Positions 23,633 through 33,017 of a stretch of DNA of 41,871 nt are shown here, piece after piece (position 1 is the stretch's first letter; the number at the start of each line of letters is the position of its first letter). A model generated the notes under the pieces. It was not told the DNA's origin. It saw only the letters and a program-made list of their open reading frames with translations, and searched no databases. Both the position numbers and the translations under genes were made by a program. The DNA is from an uncultured Candidatus Peregrinibacteria bacterium (GTDB lineage Bacteria; Patescibacteriota; Gracilibacteria; UBA1369), in the NCBI GenBank assembly GCA_937858825.1, contig CALMAI010000020.1, positions 1 to 41,871 of the forward strand, given 5' to 3'.

Positions 23633-24187
23633 TTATTCTTTACCTGCAGCAGCTTTACCAGCCTTACGTCGTACCATTTCTCCTTCGTACCGGATTCCTT
23701 TTCCTTTATAAGGTTCAGGTTTTCGATATGATCGGATTTTTGCTGCTACCTGGCCAACGACTTGCTTGTCGATGCCGGACACGATAATAACGTTCTTTTT
23801 GTCTTTATCAATAGCTAGTTCAATTCCTTCAGGGGCTTCGTATTCTACTGGGTGAGAGAATCCGAGACTCAATACGGCTTTTCGTCCCTGAATGTTGGCA
23901 CGATAACCAACTCCATTGATTTCAAGTCGCTTTTCGAATCCTTTGGTTACTCCTTCAACAAGGTTGTTGATGAGTGTCCGGCTGAGACCATGAAGGCTCA
24001 TGCTGAACTTCTCTTCGTCTTTTCTTGTTACCAATACCTGGCCTTCTTTTACTTCAAGGTTGATTTTCTCGTGGATCTTAACATTGAGTTCTCCTTTTGG
24101 TCCTTTTACAAAGACATGGTTTCCGTCTTTTATTTCAACGGTTACTCCGCTTGGTATCTCTATTGGTAGTTTTCCGATTCGTGACAT
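23633..24187 (-). CDS. rplF: Ribosomal protein L6
   Basis: L6 lies near the factor-binding site. I start it at the ATG ending at 24187 ([12 protein letters not shown]), the conserved N terminus. An upstream in-frame ATG would add 17 odd residues and run into the rpsH end. The 184-residue protein has two L6 repeats and the ending [23 protein letters not shown], as expected. Confidence 0.97.
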   Translation of the reverse strand: MSRIGKLPIEIPSGVTVEIKDGNHVFVKGPKGELNVKIHEKINLEVKEGQVLVTRKDEEKFSMSLHGLSRTLINNLVEGVTKGFEKRLEINGVGYRANIQGRKAVLSLGFSHPVEYEAPEGIELAIDKDKKNVIIVSGIDKQVVGQVAAKIRSYRKPEPYKGKGIRYEGEMVRRKAGKAAAGKE

Positions 24188-24206
24188 GGTAACTAAGTTA
24201 TTGTTG

Positions 24207-24593
24207 TTAGTAGATTTCACACATAAGTTCTCCTCCAATGTTCGCTTTCTTTGCCTCTTCTGCGCTCATAATTCCTTTTGGAGTTGAAACGATCGCGACT
24301 CCAAGTCCTCCGTTAATCTTTGTGAGGCTTCCTGATTTTACGTAAATTCGTTGTCCTGGTTTGCTGATTCTTTTGAGAGTGATGCCTTGTCGGTTTTCGC
24401 TGAGCGTTACATTAATTTCTGGGAATTTTTCTCCTTTTGCCTCTTTATAATCGTGAATGAAGTTTCTCTTTTTCATTACTTCAAGGATTGCCACTTTAGT
24501 CTTTGAGTGTGGGATCACGAGGGACTCTTTTCCTGCCATGTAGGCATTTCGAATCCGTGTTAAAAGGTCTGCGATTGGGTCTGTTGTGATCAT
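24207..24593 (-). CDS. rpsH: Ribosomal protein S8
   Basis: S8 organises the central domain of 16S rRNA and in E. coli represses the spc operon. The 128-residue protein starts [21 protein letters not shown], has [14 protein letters not shown] and ends [22 protein letters not shown]. All are standard. Confidence 0.97.
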   Translation of the reverse strand: MITTDPIADLLTRIRNAYMAGKESLVIPHSKTKVAILEVMKKRNFIHDYKEAKGEKFPEINVTLSENRQGITLKRISKPGQRIYVKSGSLTKINGGLGVAIVSTPKGIMSAEEAKKANIGGELMCEIY

Positions 24594-24634
24594 GTTTGTA
24601 AATTTATTGTCTGTTCGTTATGAGTAGGGGAGTA

Positions 24635-24859
24635 TTACCAGGATGATTTCTTGATTCCCATAATTTTTCCGGCTCGAGCATTTTCTCGGAAGCAAATTCG
24701 GCACATTTGAAATCGTCGCATAAAACCTCCAATTCGTCCGCAGAGCTTACATCGGTTGTACACCTTTGTTGAGTGGTGTGCTTTTTTACCAGATGTTAGT
24801 GCTTTCTTGAGCGCTTTCTGTCGTTTTTGAGTTTTAACTTTGAGTGCTGTACGAGCCAT
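24635..24859 (-). CDS. rpsN: Ribosomal protein S14 (zinc-binding type Z)
   Basis: S14 sits in the head of the small subunit. The 74-residue protein has NRCKLCGR and [23 protein letters not shown]. The two CxxC pairs make it the short, zinc-binding type. It has about 13 more N-terminal residues than the common 61-residue form. Confidence 0.97.
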   Translation of the reverse strand: MARTALKVKTQKRQKALKKALTSGKKAHHSTKVYNRCKLCGRIGGFMRRFQMCRICFRENARAGKIMGIKKSSW

Positions 24860-24870
24860 TGATAAGAGGT

Positions 24871-25446
24871 TTATGATTGTTCAGATTTTTTTTGTGGGAG
24901 TGGTTGGAATGGAAATCCCATTGCCTTCAAAAGTTTGTATCCCTGTTCGTCGTCGGTTGCTGTCGTTACAATTGTGATTTGAAGTCCATGAATTTTGTCT
25001 ACTGCGTCTGGGTTGATTTCTGGGAATACGGTATTTTCTTTGATTCCAACACTGTAGTTTCCATTTCCATCGAATGCTTTTGCGGAGAATCCTCGGAAGT
25101 CACGAATTCGTGGAAATGTTACGTGGATCAGTTTGGTCATGAAGTCGTACATTGTCTTTCCTCGAAGTGTTACTGATGCTCCAACTGGCATTCCTTCACG
25201 GATTTTAAAGTTCGAAATAGATTTTCGGGCTTTGTTGACAACCGGCTTTTGTCCGGTGATTGATGCAATGTTCTCAAGAACATCGCTATAGTCTTTCTTT
25301 GCCGCAACGAGTGGTCCAAGACCAATGTTGATCTTTACTGTTTTGAGTGCAGGGACAGCATGGATGTTCTTAATCCCGAGCTCCTTTTGGAGTGCAGGAG
25401 CGATTTCCTTGGTGTAGTGCTCTTTGATTGATACTGGTGTTGCCAT
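24871..25446 (-). CDS. rplE: Ribosomal protein L5
   Basis: L5 binds 5S rRNA and contacts P-site tRNA. The 191-residue protein has the strands [59 protein letters not shown] and [22 protein letters not shown]. It is slightly longer than usual at the C terminus and starts 2 bases after rplX. Confidence 0.97.
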   Translation of the reverse strand: MATPVSIKEHYTKEIAPALQKELGIKNIHAVPALKTVKINIGLGPLVAAKKDYSDVLENIASITGQKPVVNKARKSISNFKIREGMPVGASVTLRGKTMYDFMTKLIHVTFPRIRDFRGFSAKAFDGNGNYSVGIKENTVFPEINPDAVDKIHGLQITIVTTATDDEQGYKLLKAMGFPFQPLPQKKSEQS

Positions 25447-25448
25447 TG

Positions 25449-25838
25449 TTAAGCTTTAATTACTTTCTTTTTAGATTTAGTTGGTTTCTCTTCTTTCTTT
25501 GGAGCCGCCTTCTTGGTTGTCTTTGGGGCACTGTCGAGAGATGCTCCTGAAAGTTTTGCGATGCGCTCTTTTTTACCGTTTTCACTCTTCTTATATCCGA
25601 CTCGAGTTGGTTTATTTTCTTTTGGATCGAGGATCATAACGTTTGAAGCATGAATAGATGCTTCGTATTGGATTCGATCTCCTGCTCGTTGCTGAGTTTT
25701 TCGGATGTGTTTGGTTCGGATGTTCACCTTTTCGACAGTTACACGGTTGTGCTTATGGTCGATTTTGATGATCTTTCCGGACTTTCCTTTGTCCTTTCCA
25801 GAGATAACCAATACTTTGTCGTTTACTTTGAGTTTCAT
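25449..25838 (-). CDS. rplX: Ribosomal protein L24 with C-terminal tail
   Basis: L24 starts 50S assembly. The KOW core is at the N terminus (KVNDKVLVISGKDKGKSGKI). The middle has KHIRKTQQRAGDRIQYEASIHASNVMI and RVGYK. The last about 28 residues are a Lys/Pro/Ala tail beyond the normal length near 100. Confidence 0.97.
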   Translation of the reverse strand: MKLKVNDKVLVISGKDKGKSGKIIKIDHKHNRVTVEKVNIRTKHIRKTQQRAGDRIQYEASIHASNVMILDPKENKPTRVGYKKSENGKKERIAKLSGASLDSAPKTTKKAAPKKEEKPTKSKKKVIKA

Positions 25839-25848
25839 GGGTTCGTAA

Positions 25849-26217
25849 TTACAGTACTTCTGGTGCTAAACTAATAATTTTTTGGTAACCAGCGTCACGG
25901 AGTTCGCGGGCGATAGGTCCGAAAACACGTGTTCCTTTTGGTTGTCCTTCTTTATTGATGATAACGATAGCGTTTTCACTGAATCGAAGGTAACTTCCGT
26001 CTTTTCTTGGGATCTCTTTCACAGTTCGCACTACAACTCCTTGTTCTACAGCGTGTGTTTTTACGGTTCCACGTGGAGCAGCCTGCTTAATGGCAACGAC
26101 TACTACCTCACCGATACGAGCGTATCGTTTTCGGGATCCACCGAGCACCTTGATGACTTTGGCCATCTTGGCTCCGCTGTTGTCCGCTACTTTTACGAGT
26201 GATTCCTGTTGGATCAT
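25849..26217 (-). CDS. rplN: Ribosomal protein L14
   Basis: L14 forms intersubunit bridges B5/B8. The 122-residue protein starts [17 protein letters not shown], has [20 protein letters not shown] and ends [24 protein letters not shown]. It is a very typical sequence at exact length. Confidence 0.98.
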   Translation of the reverse strand: MIQQESLVKVADNSGAKMAKVIKVLGGSRKRYARIGEVVVVAIKQAAPRGTVKTHAVEQGVVVRTVKEIPRKDGSYLRFSENAIVIINKEGQPKGTRVFGPIARELRDAGYQKIISLAPEVL

Positions 26218-26241
26218 GGTTTTGCTTTGTGAGTGTGATTA

Positions 26242-26508
26242 TTATTTCTTAGCTGCTTCCTTCTTTTCTTCTTTTTTCTCTTTTGATGGAGCTTCTACTG
26301 TCCATCTTTTGAGCTTTGAGAGTGGTTTGCTTTCGTAGATGGTGACTTTGTCACCTACCTGGCACTTATTTTCTTCATCGTGTGCGTAGAATTTCTTTGA
26401 GATCTGGTATCTCTTTTTATACTTTGGGTGTGTCTTATAGGTGTGGACAGTGACAACAATAGTCTTGTCCATCTTTGTGCTCGTTACTATTCCTTTTTTA
26501 GTTCGCAT
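26242..26508 (-). CDS. rpsQ: Ribosomal protein S17
   Basis: S17 binds the 5' and central domains of 16S rRNA. The OB-fold core has [39 protein letters not shown] and [20 protein letters not shown] short Lys/Glu tail follows. The start methionine fits the family. Confidence 0.97.
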   Translation of the reverse strand: MRTKKGIVTSTKMDKTIVVTVHTYKTHPKYKKRYQISKKFYAHDEENKCQVGDKVTIYESKPLSKLKRWTVEAPSKEKKEEKKEAAKK

Positions 26509-26533
26509 GTGTGAGTGTGTTTAAATAGGTCTG

Positions 26534-26776
26534 TTATTTGCTAGCTTTTTCTTCTTTAACCTCTTTCTCTGCTGGTGCCTTTGTTGCTTCTTCCAGTTGA
26601 ACTTCTCGTTGTACTGTCTTGATTCGGGCAATCTGTTTTCGAAGTGATTCTGCCTTATGTCGATCTGATGTTCCTTCGATATTCATCTTGATCTTCATGA
26701 GATCTCGAGAAAGCTTTTCAAGCTCAGCCTGCAAATCTTTTGTCGGTAGTTGTCGGATTTCTTTCGTTGTAAGCAT
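26534..26776 (-). CDS. rpmC: Ribosomal protein L29 with acidic/basic tail
   Basis: L29 lies at the exit tunnel, where nascent-chain factors bind. The core of about 60 residues has KEIRQLPTKDLQAELEKLSRDLMKIKM and IRKQIARIKT-like helices. The last about 18 residues are Ala/Lys/Glu-rich. Its ATG directly abuts the rplP stop (zero gap), which implies coupled translation. Confidence 0.96.
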   Translation of the reverse strand: MLTTKEIRQLPTKDLQAELEKLSRDLMKIKMNIEGTSDRHKAESLRKQIARIKTVQREVQLEEATKAPAEKEVKEEKASK

Positions 26777-27199
26777 TTAGAGGATTTCGTTAGAGTCTAT
26801 GAATTTGCATTTTACTGGGAGTTTTTGCGCTGCGAGACGCATAGCTTCTTTTGCGATTTCTCTTTCAACACCGTCCATTTCAAACATAATAACTCCTGCT
26901 TTGATAGCTGCCACATATTTTTCGAGAGCACCTTTACCTGATCCCATTGGTACTTCAGCTGCTTTTTGAGTTACAGCTTTGTGAGGGAAGATTCGAATCC
27001 AGATTTTTCCTCCACGTTTGATGTACCGGGTCATAGCACGTCGGGCTGCTTCGATTTGTCTCGAAGTGATTTCTCCTCCACCCATCGCTTTGAGTCCGTA
27101 CTGTCCGAATGCGACTTGGGTTCCGCGTGTTGCGACACCGTTTACGTCTCCCCGGAGGCGGTGTGTTTTCCTGTATTTAGTCTTCTTTGGTGTAAGCAT
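26777..27199 (-). CDS. rplP: Ribosomal protein L16
   Basis: L16 contacts A-site tRNA. The 140-residue protein has [61 protein letters not shown] and [18 protein letters not shown]. The arginine hydroxylated by YcfD in E. coli falls in the segment near MGSGKG. It is standard in length. Confidence 0.98.
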   Translation of the reverse strand: MLTPKKTKYRKTHRLRGDVNGVATRGTQVAFGQYGLKAMGGGEITSRQIEAARRAMTRYIKRGGKIWIRIFPHKAVTQKAAEVPMGSGKGALEKYVAAIKAGVIMFEMDGVEREIAKEAMRLAAQKLPVKCKFIDSNEIL

Positions 27200-27250
27200 A
27201 GTGCGTTTTAAGCTGTCTGATTATACTGATCTAACCTTTAAAATCAAGAT

Positions 27251-27916
27251 TTATTGACCCATTTCTGTTACTTGTACTTCTTTCTTCTTTTTGAACACAT
27301 CTCCCTTGTAAACCCATACCTTAATTCCGATTGTTCCGTAGGTGGTTTTTGCTACTGTCTTAGCGTAATCGATATTGGCACGGAGGGTGTGTAGAGGAAT
27401 TTTTCCTTTAGAGAAGAATTCTGATCGCGCGATTTCTACTCCGTTTAATCGTCCTGCAAGAGAGATTTTTGCTCCCTGTGCTCCACTTTCCAATGCTTTT
27501 TCTACTGCCATTTTTGCTGCCCGGCGGTATGAAATTCGTTTTTCAATCTGCTTTGCAATGTTTTCTCCCAGAAGTCGAGCATCGATAGCTGGCTTTGAGA
27601 TCTCTTTAATACTGAGGCTAAACTCTTCGTGGAATTTCTTTTCAAGTTCTTCTTTGAGGGCTTCGATTCCAGCACCTTGTCGTCCAATAATGAGACCTGG
27701 TTTTGCGCTGTGAATATTGATGATAACCTTGTTTGAAGTCCGATGGATTTCGATCCTTGAAACTGATGCATCTTCAAGTTTTTCACGAATGATCTTTTCA
27801 ATCTTCAGATCCTTGAGCAAGTATTTGCTGTAGTCTCGTTTGTTGGCATACCATTTAGAGTCCCAGCTCCGGGTAATGCCTATACGTAAGATATTTGGAT
27901 CGACTTTTTGTCCCAT
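27251..27916 (-). CDS. rpsC: Ribosomal protein S3
   Basis: S3 lines the mRNA entry tunnel. The 221-residue protein starts MGQKVDPNILRIGITRSWDSKWYA, has the KH domain motif KPGLIIGRQGAGIEAL and ends with the RSEFFSKGKIPLHTLRANIDYA and GTIGIKVWVYKGD segments. It follows rplV by 12 bases and is followed by a 51-base gap to rplP. Confidence 0.98.
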   Translation of the reverse strand: MGQKVDPNILRIGITRSWDSKWYANKRDYSKYLLKDLKIEKIIREKLEDASVSRIEIHRTSNKVIINIHSAKPGLIIGRQGAGIEALKEELEKKFHEEFSLSIKEISKPAIDARLLGENIAKQIEKRISYRRAAKMAVEKALESGAQGAKISLAGRLNGVEIARSEFFSKGKIPLHTLRANIDYAKTVAKTTYGTIGIKVWVYKGDVFKKKKEVQVTEMGQ

Positions 27917-27928
27917 AAATGAGGTTGG

Positions 27929-28405
27929 TTATGCTTTTTTAGTATCTTTAGTTGATGCCTTCTTCGGCTCTGTTTTCTTTGGTTCAGCTTTTGTCGCTTT
28001 TTCTGTTGTCTTTGCTTTGGCTGGAGCTTTTGGAGCTGCCTTGGCAGTTGTTTTCTTTTCTTTCTTAGCAGGGGCTGCTTCTTTCACGGCAACGGTTACT
28101 GTTACGTGTGCGTTTCTCTTTACTCGAGGATTTGCCCGTCCGCGTGATCCTGGGATCCATCGCTTGAAACTTGTTCCTTTTGACACAACAACTTCTTTAA
28201 TGTAGAGGCTTGATTCGTCCTGTTTAAAGTTGGTCTTGGCGTTTGCTACAGCGCTGGTAACAACTTTGTTGAGAACCTTGGCACCTTTCTTTGGAAGGAA
28301 GTCGAGAATCTCCATTGCTTCTACTGCATCTTTATTACGGATGAGATCAGCAATAAGGTTAAGCTTCTTTGGTGTGATTCGTAATGATTTTGCGGTTGCT
28401 TTCAT
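27929..28405 (-). CDS. rplV: Ribosomal protein L22 with long Lys/Ala tail
   Basis: L22 has a loop in the peptide exit tunnel. Residues 1-110 are typical (KSLRITPKKLNLIADLIRNK, AVANAKTNF, PGSRGRANPRVKRNAHVTVTV). The last about 48 residues are Lys, Ala, Pro, Thr and Glu only, well beyond the usual 110-residue end. This is the longest of several such tails in this operon. Confidence 0.97.
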   Translation of the reverse strand: MKATAKSLRITPKKLNLIADLIRNKDAVEAMEILDFLPKKGAKVLNKVVTSAVANAKTNFKQDESSLYIKEVVVSKGTSFKRWIPGSRGRANPRVKRNAHVTVTVAVKEAAPAKKEKKTTAKAAPKAPAKAKTTEKATKAEPKKTEPKKASTKDTKKA

Positions 28406-28421
28406 AGTGGTTTAAGTGATT

Positions 28422-28703
28422 TTACTTACCGGCTTCTTTAGCGAGTTTTCCTCCATGGCTTCGGAATTTTCGAGTTGGAGCGAACTCTCCGAGTCGATGT
28501 CCTACCATGTTTTCAGTTACAAATACTGGGATGTGTTGTTTCCCATTGTGAACTGCGAAGGTATGTCCTACGAATTCTGGAGAGATAACACATTTTCGAG
28601 ACCATGTTTTGATAATCTTCTTCTGTCCTGCATTGTTCATGTTATCTACTTTCTTGAGTAGCTTTGGGTCTACAAATGGTCCTTTTTTAGCACTACGTGA
28701 CAT
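28422..28703 (-). CDS. rpsS: Ribosomal protein S19
   Basis: S19 is in the head of the small subunit, next to S13. The 93-residue protein starts [19 protein letters not shown], has [29 protein letters not shown] and ends [15 protein letters not shown]. It is canonical in sequence and length. Confidence 0.98.
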   Translation of the reverse strand: MSRSAKKGPFVDPKLLKKVDNMNNAGQKKIIKTWSRKCVISPEFVGHTFAVHNGKQHIPVFVTENMVGHRLGEFAPTRKFRSHGGKLAKEAGK

Positions 28704-28719
28704 AGTTCAGAGAGTTAGA

Positions 28720-29562
28720 TTACTTTTTTTTCTTAAGACGGCGGTTCTTCACAATAAGCTTGTCGCTGTATTTCCGTCGTCGTGTCTTGAATCCGAGCGC
28801 TGGCATTCCCCATGGAGTCTTTGGATTCTTCAAACCGATTGATTGAAGTCCTTCTCCACCTCCGTGTGGATGGTCGTTCGGGTTCATAACTTTACCGCGT
28901 ACTGATGGTCTTTTTCCTTTCCATCGATTTCGTCCTGCTTTTCCAATCTTAATGTTCTGGTGTTCAGCATTGCTTACAACTCCGATAGTCGCCATGCAGT
29001 CTTTATTGATGAGTCGAACTTCTCCTGATGGGAGTTCAACTTGTGCGAATTCTCCTTCTACTGCTACTACTTTTCCTTTTGATCCTGCTGATCGGATGAT
29101 CTGTCCACCACGTCCAAGCTTGAGCTCGACGTTAAAGATTGAGTATCCTGGTGGTACATTCTTCAATGCCATTCGGTTTCCTTTCTTGGCTTTACACTTT
29201 TCTTTAGTAATAATTTCTGTTCCAACTTCGACTCCTTCTGGTGCAAGGTGGTATCGTTTTTCTCCGTCTGCGTAGGTCACAAGCATGATGTATGCTGTTC
29301 GGTTTGGATCGTATTCGATCGCCACAACCTTGGCTGGAATTCCAACCTTGTCTTTCATCTTGAAGTCCACAATTCGATAGAGCTTCTTATGTCCTCCACC
29401 CTGGTGACGAATGGTGATCTTTCCTTGGTTGTTTCGTCCGGCCTTACTGTTTTTCTTTGAGATAAGGCTTTTTTCTGGACGTTTCTTGGTGATCTCATCG
29501 AATGAGTATCCGCTCATGTTACGTCGTCCTGGTGTTGTCGGTTTGTATACTTTAATTGCCAT
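28720..29562 (-). CDS. rplB: Ribosomal protein L2
   Basis: L2 is a primary 23S-binding protein near the peptidyl-transferase centre. The 280-residue protein has [41 protein letters not shown], and the key loop [14 protein letters not shown] that carries the conserved histidine. The ending [19 protein letters not shown] is typical. Confidence 0.98.
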   Translation of the reverse strand: MAIKVYKPTTPGRRNMSGYSFDEITKKRPEKSLISKKNSKAGRNNQGKITIRHQGGGHKKLYRIVDFKMKDKVGIPAKVVAIEYDPNRTAYIMLVTYADGEKRYHLAPEGVEVGTEIITKEKCKAKKGNRMALKNVPPGYSIFNVELKLGRGGQIIRSAGSKGKVVAVEGEFAQVELPSGEVRLINKDCMATIGVVSNAEHQNIKIGKAGRNRWKGKRPSVRGKVMNPNDHPHGGGEGLQSIGLKNPKTPWGMPALGFKTRRRKYSDKLIVKNRRLKKKK

Positions 29563-29586
29563 AGTTATGGTGATTGTTCGGTATTA

Positions 29587-29889
29587 TTATTTCTTCTTTT
29601 CTTTAGAAACCTTGGTGAGGTCGATCTTCTTTCGACCCTTGAGAGTTACGAGAGCTTTTTTCATACGTTGTCGCTTGGTCGCCACTCGTCCTCGTCCGCC
29701 ACGAACCTTTTTAGGGGTGACAAGCATTCGAACGGTGTCAACTTCGTGACCGTAGAGCTCTTTTACTGCTTCTTTTACATCGATCTTTGTTGCCCGGGCG
29801 TTAACGTAGAAAGCGTAGGTGAATGTATCATTCATTCGAATTGCTTTTTCTGTTACGACCGGTCTGATGATGGTTTGGATAGCTTTCAT
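29587..29889 (-). CDS. rplW: Ribosomal protein L23
   Basis: L23 docks SRP and trigger factor at the tunnel exit. The 100-residue protein has IIRPVVTEKAIRMNDTFTYAFYVNARATKIDVKEAV and VDTVRMLVTPKKVRG. Its start overlaps the rplD stop by one base (TAATG), so translation is coupled. Confidence 0.97.
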   Translation of the reverse strand: MKAIQTIIRPVVTEKAIRMNDTFTYAFYVNARATKIDVKEAVKELYGHEVDTVRMLVTPKKVRGGRGRVATKRQRMKKALVTLKGRKKIDLTKVSKEKKK

Positions 29890-30539
29890 TATTCTTCTTT
29901 GTTAGATGTTTTCTCAATGAATACCTCTTCGATCTTCTTGAGAGCTGCCTCTTCAAAGAGAACAGTGTCATACTTTTGAAGATCGGCGATGTTGAGATAG
30001 TTCACGAGAAGTGATTTTGCAAATGGAATGTTGCTGCTTGATTTCTGAATGAGTTCATTCTTTTCTGCTACCACTACGAGTACATCCTTTTCAATTGGTA
30101 GCTTCTTGAGCATTTCTGCGAACGGCTTGGTCTTTACTTCTCCTTCGTATTTATCGAGAGCGATAATTTTGTTTTCTCCAAGTTTTGCGGAGAGGGCAGA
30201 GAAGAGAGCCAATCGTCGTTGTTTCTTTGGCATGTCTTTCTTGAAGTTTCGGTTGTTTCGTGGTCCATGTGCGACTCCACCACCAATTTGTTGTGGACTT
30301 CGTGTAGAACCTTGCCGGGCACGACCAGTTCCTTTTTGACGGAATGGTTTGCGTCCACCACCACGAACTTCTGCGCGGGTTTTTGTATGAGCGATCATAC
30401 CAAGACGAGCGTTAGCCAGTTGCCGAACGAGAGCCTGATGGATCAAATCCTCGTTGAATTTGGCTGCGAAGATTGCGTCGGAAACGGTAACGTCTCCCTT
30501 TTTATCTCCTTTCTGGTTGTAGAGTGCTACTTTAGCCAT
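29889..30539 (-). CDS. rplD: Ribosomal protein L4
   Basis: L4 reaches into the exit tunnel and in E. coli represses the S10 operon. The 216-residue protein has KTRAEVRGGGRKPFRQKGTGRARQGSTRSP, GGGVAHGPRNNRNFKKDMPKK and a C-terminal Rossmann-like part with a short extra acidic end. It starts three bases after rplC. Confidence 0.97.
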   Translation of the reverse strand: MAKVALYNQKGDKKGDVTVSDAIFAAKFNEDLIHQALVRQLANARLGMIAHTKTRAEVRGGGRKPFRQKGTGRARQGSTRSPQQIGGGVAHGPRNNRNFKKDMPKKQRRLALFSALSAKLGENKIIALDKYEGEVKTKPFAEMLKKLPIEKDVLVVVAEKNELIQKSSSNIPFAKSLLVNYLNIADLQKYDTVLFEEAALKKIEEVFIEKTSNKEE

Positions 30540-30541
30540 AT

Positions 30542-31132
30542 TTATTGTGATACTTTCTTAATTGCGATAAGTGAGTTTTTACTTCCTGGGACTGCTCCCT
30601 TGATTCCGATAAGATTTTTTTCTTTATCGATGTAGACGACTGATGCGCGAGAGAGTGTTACTTGATTGAGACCCATGTGTCCAGGGAGTTTTTTACCTCG
30701 TTGAATGTTACCTGGTCTCGCACATCCTCCTACTGAGCCGGGTTCCCGATTGTGGTGAGAACCGTGACTTTGAGGACCTCGTGCAAAGTTGTGTCTTTTA
30801 ATTACACCCTGGAACCCTTTACCTTTTGAGGTTCCGGTGATCTTTACAACGTCTCCTTCTTCAAACATTTCAATAGTTACTGCATCTCCTTTCTTTTGTT
30901 CTGTTTCGGCATCGATCCGAAACTCTTTCATGTATTTGTACTTCTTGCTTTTTCTAGGTTTTGCGAGCGCATCAAATCCCAGGACTATCGCCGGATATCC
31001 ATCCTTTTCAACCGTTTTGATTTGTGTGATTACGTTTGGTTCACACTTCACGATTGTCATGGGGATCACGCGGCCATCATCTTGTCGAATGATGCGTGTC
31101 ATACCTATTTTTTTTCCGAGAATTCCGGTCAT
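30542..31132 (-). CDS. rplC: Ribosomal protein L3
   Basis: L3 reaches the peptidyl-transferase centre. The 196-residue protein starts MTGILGKKIGMTRI, has KGKGFQGVIKRHNFARGPQSHGSHHNREPGSVG and ends GIKGAVPGSKNSLIAI. The glutamine methylated in E. coli lies in the PQSHG-like segment. A 90-base gap with a hairpin separates it from rpsJ. Confidence 0.98.
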   Translation of the reverse strand: MTGILGKKIGMTRIIRQDDGRVIPMTIVKCEPNVITQIKTVEKDGYPAIVLGFDALAKPRKSKKYKYMKEFRIDAETEQKKGDAVTIEMFEEGDVVKITGTSKGKGFQGVIKRHNFARGPQSHGSHHNREPGSVGGCARPGNIQRGKKLPGHMGLNQVTLSRASVVYIDKEKNLIGIKGAVPGSKNSLIAIKKVSQ

Positions 31133-31149
31133 AATACTTTAGAGGTTAT

Positions 31150-31164
31150 TCCCACTTGGTGGGA
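31150..31164 (-). promoter_or_regulatory. Hairpin in the 90-base rpsJ-rplC gap
   Basis: On the minus strand TCCCAC and GTGGGA pair perfectly around a three-base loop. A TTCATATGAA palindrome lies 12 bases further upstream in the message (31176-31185). The gap is far longer than others in this operon, so a control element (for instance for L3 or L4 feedback) is possible. No T-tract follows, so it is not a terminator. Confidence 0.4.
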
Positions 31165-31222
31165 TGGAGGGAAGATTCATATGAACCCGCCGATCCTTGG
31201 ATAACATAATGAGTTGTTTTCA

Positions 31223-31564
31223 TTATGCTGCTTTCGCAGCGGCTTGAGATACTAACATTTTAATTTCGATGTCGACACCCGCTGGAAGGCTTAAGTTCGT
31301 GAGGGCGTCAACAGTCTTCGGTGTACTTTCAGTGATATCAATAAGTCTTTTGTGCGTTCGAATTTCGTACTGTTCTCTTGAAGTTTTGTGAACGAATGTT
31401 GATTTGTTCACTGTAAACTTCTCGGTCTTCGTAGGAAGGGGGATTGGCCCTGCCACAATGGCTCCTGTCCGTTCAGCTGTATCAATGATGAGTCGAGCTG
31501 AGTCGTCGGCAACCTTGTGGTCGAACGCTTGAATCTTGATTCTGATCTTCTGCTTAGATGCCAT
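31223..31564 (-). CDS. rpsJ: Ribosomal protein S10
   Basis: S10 is in the head of the small subunit and also serves transcription antitermination with NusB. The 113-residue protein has [60 protein letters not shown] and [10 protein letters not shown]. It is a typical sequence, slightly long at the C terminus. It starts two bases after tuf. Confidence 0.98.
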   Translation of the reverse strand: MASKQKIRIKIQAFDHKVADDSARLIIDTAERTGAIVAGPIPLPTKTEKFTVNKSTFVHKTSREQYEIRTHKRLIDITESTPKTVDALTNLSLPAGVDIEIKMLVSQAAAKAA

Positions 31565-31566
31565 GA

Positions 31567-32754
31567 TTATTCAATAATTTCTGATACAACACCTGCTCCA
31601 ACAGTTCGTCCACCTTCACGGATAGCAAAACGTGTTCCTGCATCAAGCGCGATTTCTGAACCGAGCTCGATTTCCATAACAACGTTGTCCCCAGGCATTA
31701 CCATTTCTGTTCCTTCTGGAAGCTGGCAAGAACCAGTTACGTCTGTTGTTCGGATGTAGAACTGTGGCTTGTATCCTTTGAAGAATGGAGTGTGTCGTCC
31801 ACCTTCTTCCTTTGTCAAAACATAGATTTCAGCCTTGAACTTCTTGTGTGGCTTAATTGTTCCTGGCTTACAAATAACCTGTCCACGAACAATGTCGTCA
31901 CGTTCAATACCTCGAAGGAGAAGTCCAACGTTGTCACCAGCCTGACCTTGATCAAGAAGTTTCTTGAACATTTCAACACCAGTTACTACAACTTTTTGAG
32001 TTGGCTTAATTCCAACGATTTCAACTTCTTCATTCACCTTAACAACACCAGCGTCAACCTTACCAGTTGCAACTGTTCCACGTCCCTTAATAGAGAACAC
32101 GTCCTCTACAGGCATAATGAATGGCTTGTCGAGGTCACGTACTGGGTCTGGGATGTAGCTATCAAGAGCATCAAGAAGTTCCTGAATTGGCTTGGTAGCT
32201 TCAGCGTCGTCGAGGTTTTCGAGAGCCTTAAGGGCAGAACCCTTAATAACTGGAGTGTTGTCTCCGTCGAAGTCGTACTTTTTTAGAAGGTCTCGAACTT
32301 CGATTTCTGAAAGTTCAGCAATTTCAGGATCAGCCATGTCCATCTTGTTCAAGAAGACAACGATCTTTGGTACCATCACCTGCTTTGCAAGAAGGATGTG
32401 CTCACGAGTTTGTGGCATTGGTCCGTCTGCAGCAGATACTACGAGAATCGCACCGTCCATTTGAGCCGCACCAGTAATCATGTTCTTAACGTAGTCGGCG
32501 TGTCCTGGACAGTCCACGTGAGCGTAGTGTCGCTTTTCTGTTTCGTACTCTTGGTGAGATGTAGCAATAGTAATACCACGTGCCTTTTCTTCCGGCGCGT
32601 TATCAATATCCGCATATGATCGAGCTTGAGCCATTCCCTTCTTAGCACAGTAAGATGCAATAGCTGCTGTCAAAGTTGTTTTACCATGGTCAACGTGTCC
32701 AATAGTTCCGACGTTAACGTGTGGTTTTGATCGGTCAAATTTTTGATCTGCCAT
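31567..32754 (-). CDS. tuf: Elongation factor Tu
   Basis: EF-Tu delivers aminoacyl-tRNA to the ribosome in a GTP-dependent way. The 395-residue protein has the GTPase motifs GHVDHGKT (19-26), the switch I region with [19 protein letters not shown] and GSALKAL, followed by two beta-barrel domains. It leads the S10 block; rpsL, rpsG and fusA are not upstream in the same operon. Upstream of the ATG the message contains ACCTCCC, the opposite of an SD sequence. Confidence 0.99.
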   Translation of the reverse strand: MADQKFDRSKPHVNVGTIGHVDHGKTTLTAAIASYCAKKGMAQARSYADIDNAPEEKARGITIATSHQEYETEKRHYAHVDCPGHADYVKNMITGAAQMDGAILVVSAADGPMPQTREHILLAKQVMVPKIVVFLNKMDMADPEIAELSEIEVRDLLKKYDFDGDNTPVIKGSALKALENLDDAEATKPIQELLDALDSYIPDPVRDLDKPFIMPVEDVFSIKGRGTVATGKVDAGVVKVNEEVEIVGIKPTQKVVVTGVEMFKKLLDQGQAGDNVGLLLRGIERDDIVRGQVICKPGTIKPHKKFKAEIYVLTKEEGGRHTPFFKGYKPQFYIRTTDVTGSCQLPEGTEMVMPGDNVVMEIELGSEIALDAGTRFAIREGGRTVGAGVVSEIIE

Positions 32755-32887
32755 AATAATTGGGAGGTTAAGGTTTTTTTAAATTGATTTCCTTCTTAAG
32801 TTTCTCCACTTTTGGGTGCTCAATTTTTCTTTTGTTGGAGAGGAAAATTGGCAGTCGTTAAGTGGTGCATTAAAGAAATGCGAAGAG

Positions 32888-32916
32888 ATACTATAGGAAA
32901 TGAAATGCTAATGCAA
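32888..32916 (-). promoter_or_regulatory. Promoter of the tuf-ribosomal operon
   Basis: The minus strand reads TTGCAT (32911-32916), 17 bp, then TAGTAT (32888-32893); an overlapping TATAGT (32890-32895) gives a 15-bp spacer. It is followed by a leader of about 130 bases to the tuf ATG. This is the main promoter for the long ribosomal block. Confidence 0.6.
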
Positions 32917-32961
32917 GGGGTTTTTTTAGATTTTCTTATGGTTTTTGTGCGATGTTTCAAT

Positions 32962-32994
32962 AAAAAGAAGACGCCTTAGAGTAGGCGTCTTCTT
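32962..32994 (-). terminator. Intrinsic terminator of fusA
   Basis: AAGAAGACGCC (32965-32975) and GGCGTCTTCTT (32984-32994) form an 11-bp perfect stem with an 8-base loop. On the minus strand the stem is followed by a T run (A at 32962-32966 on the plus strand). It lies 24 bases after the fusA stop and separates fusA from the tuf promoter. Confidence 0.85.
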
Positions 32995-33017
32995 GAGCTT
33001 GTTCTTTGTGCTGTTTT

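Noticed and set aside
24188-24238. Longer N terminus for L6
   Set aside because: The added 17 residues do not fit the family and would overlap rpsH; the start at MSRIGK is conserved.
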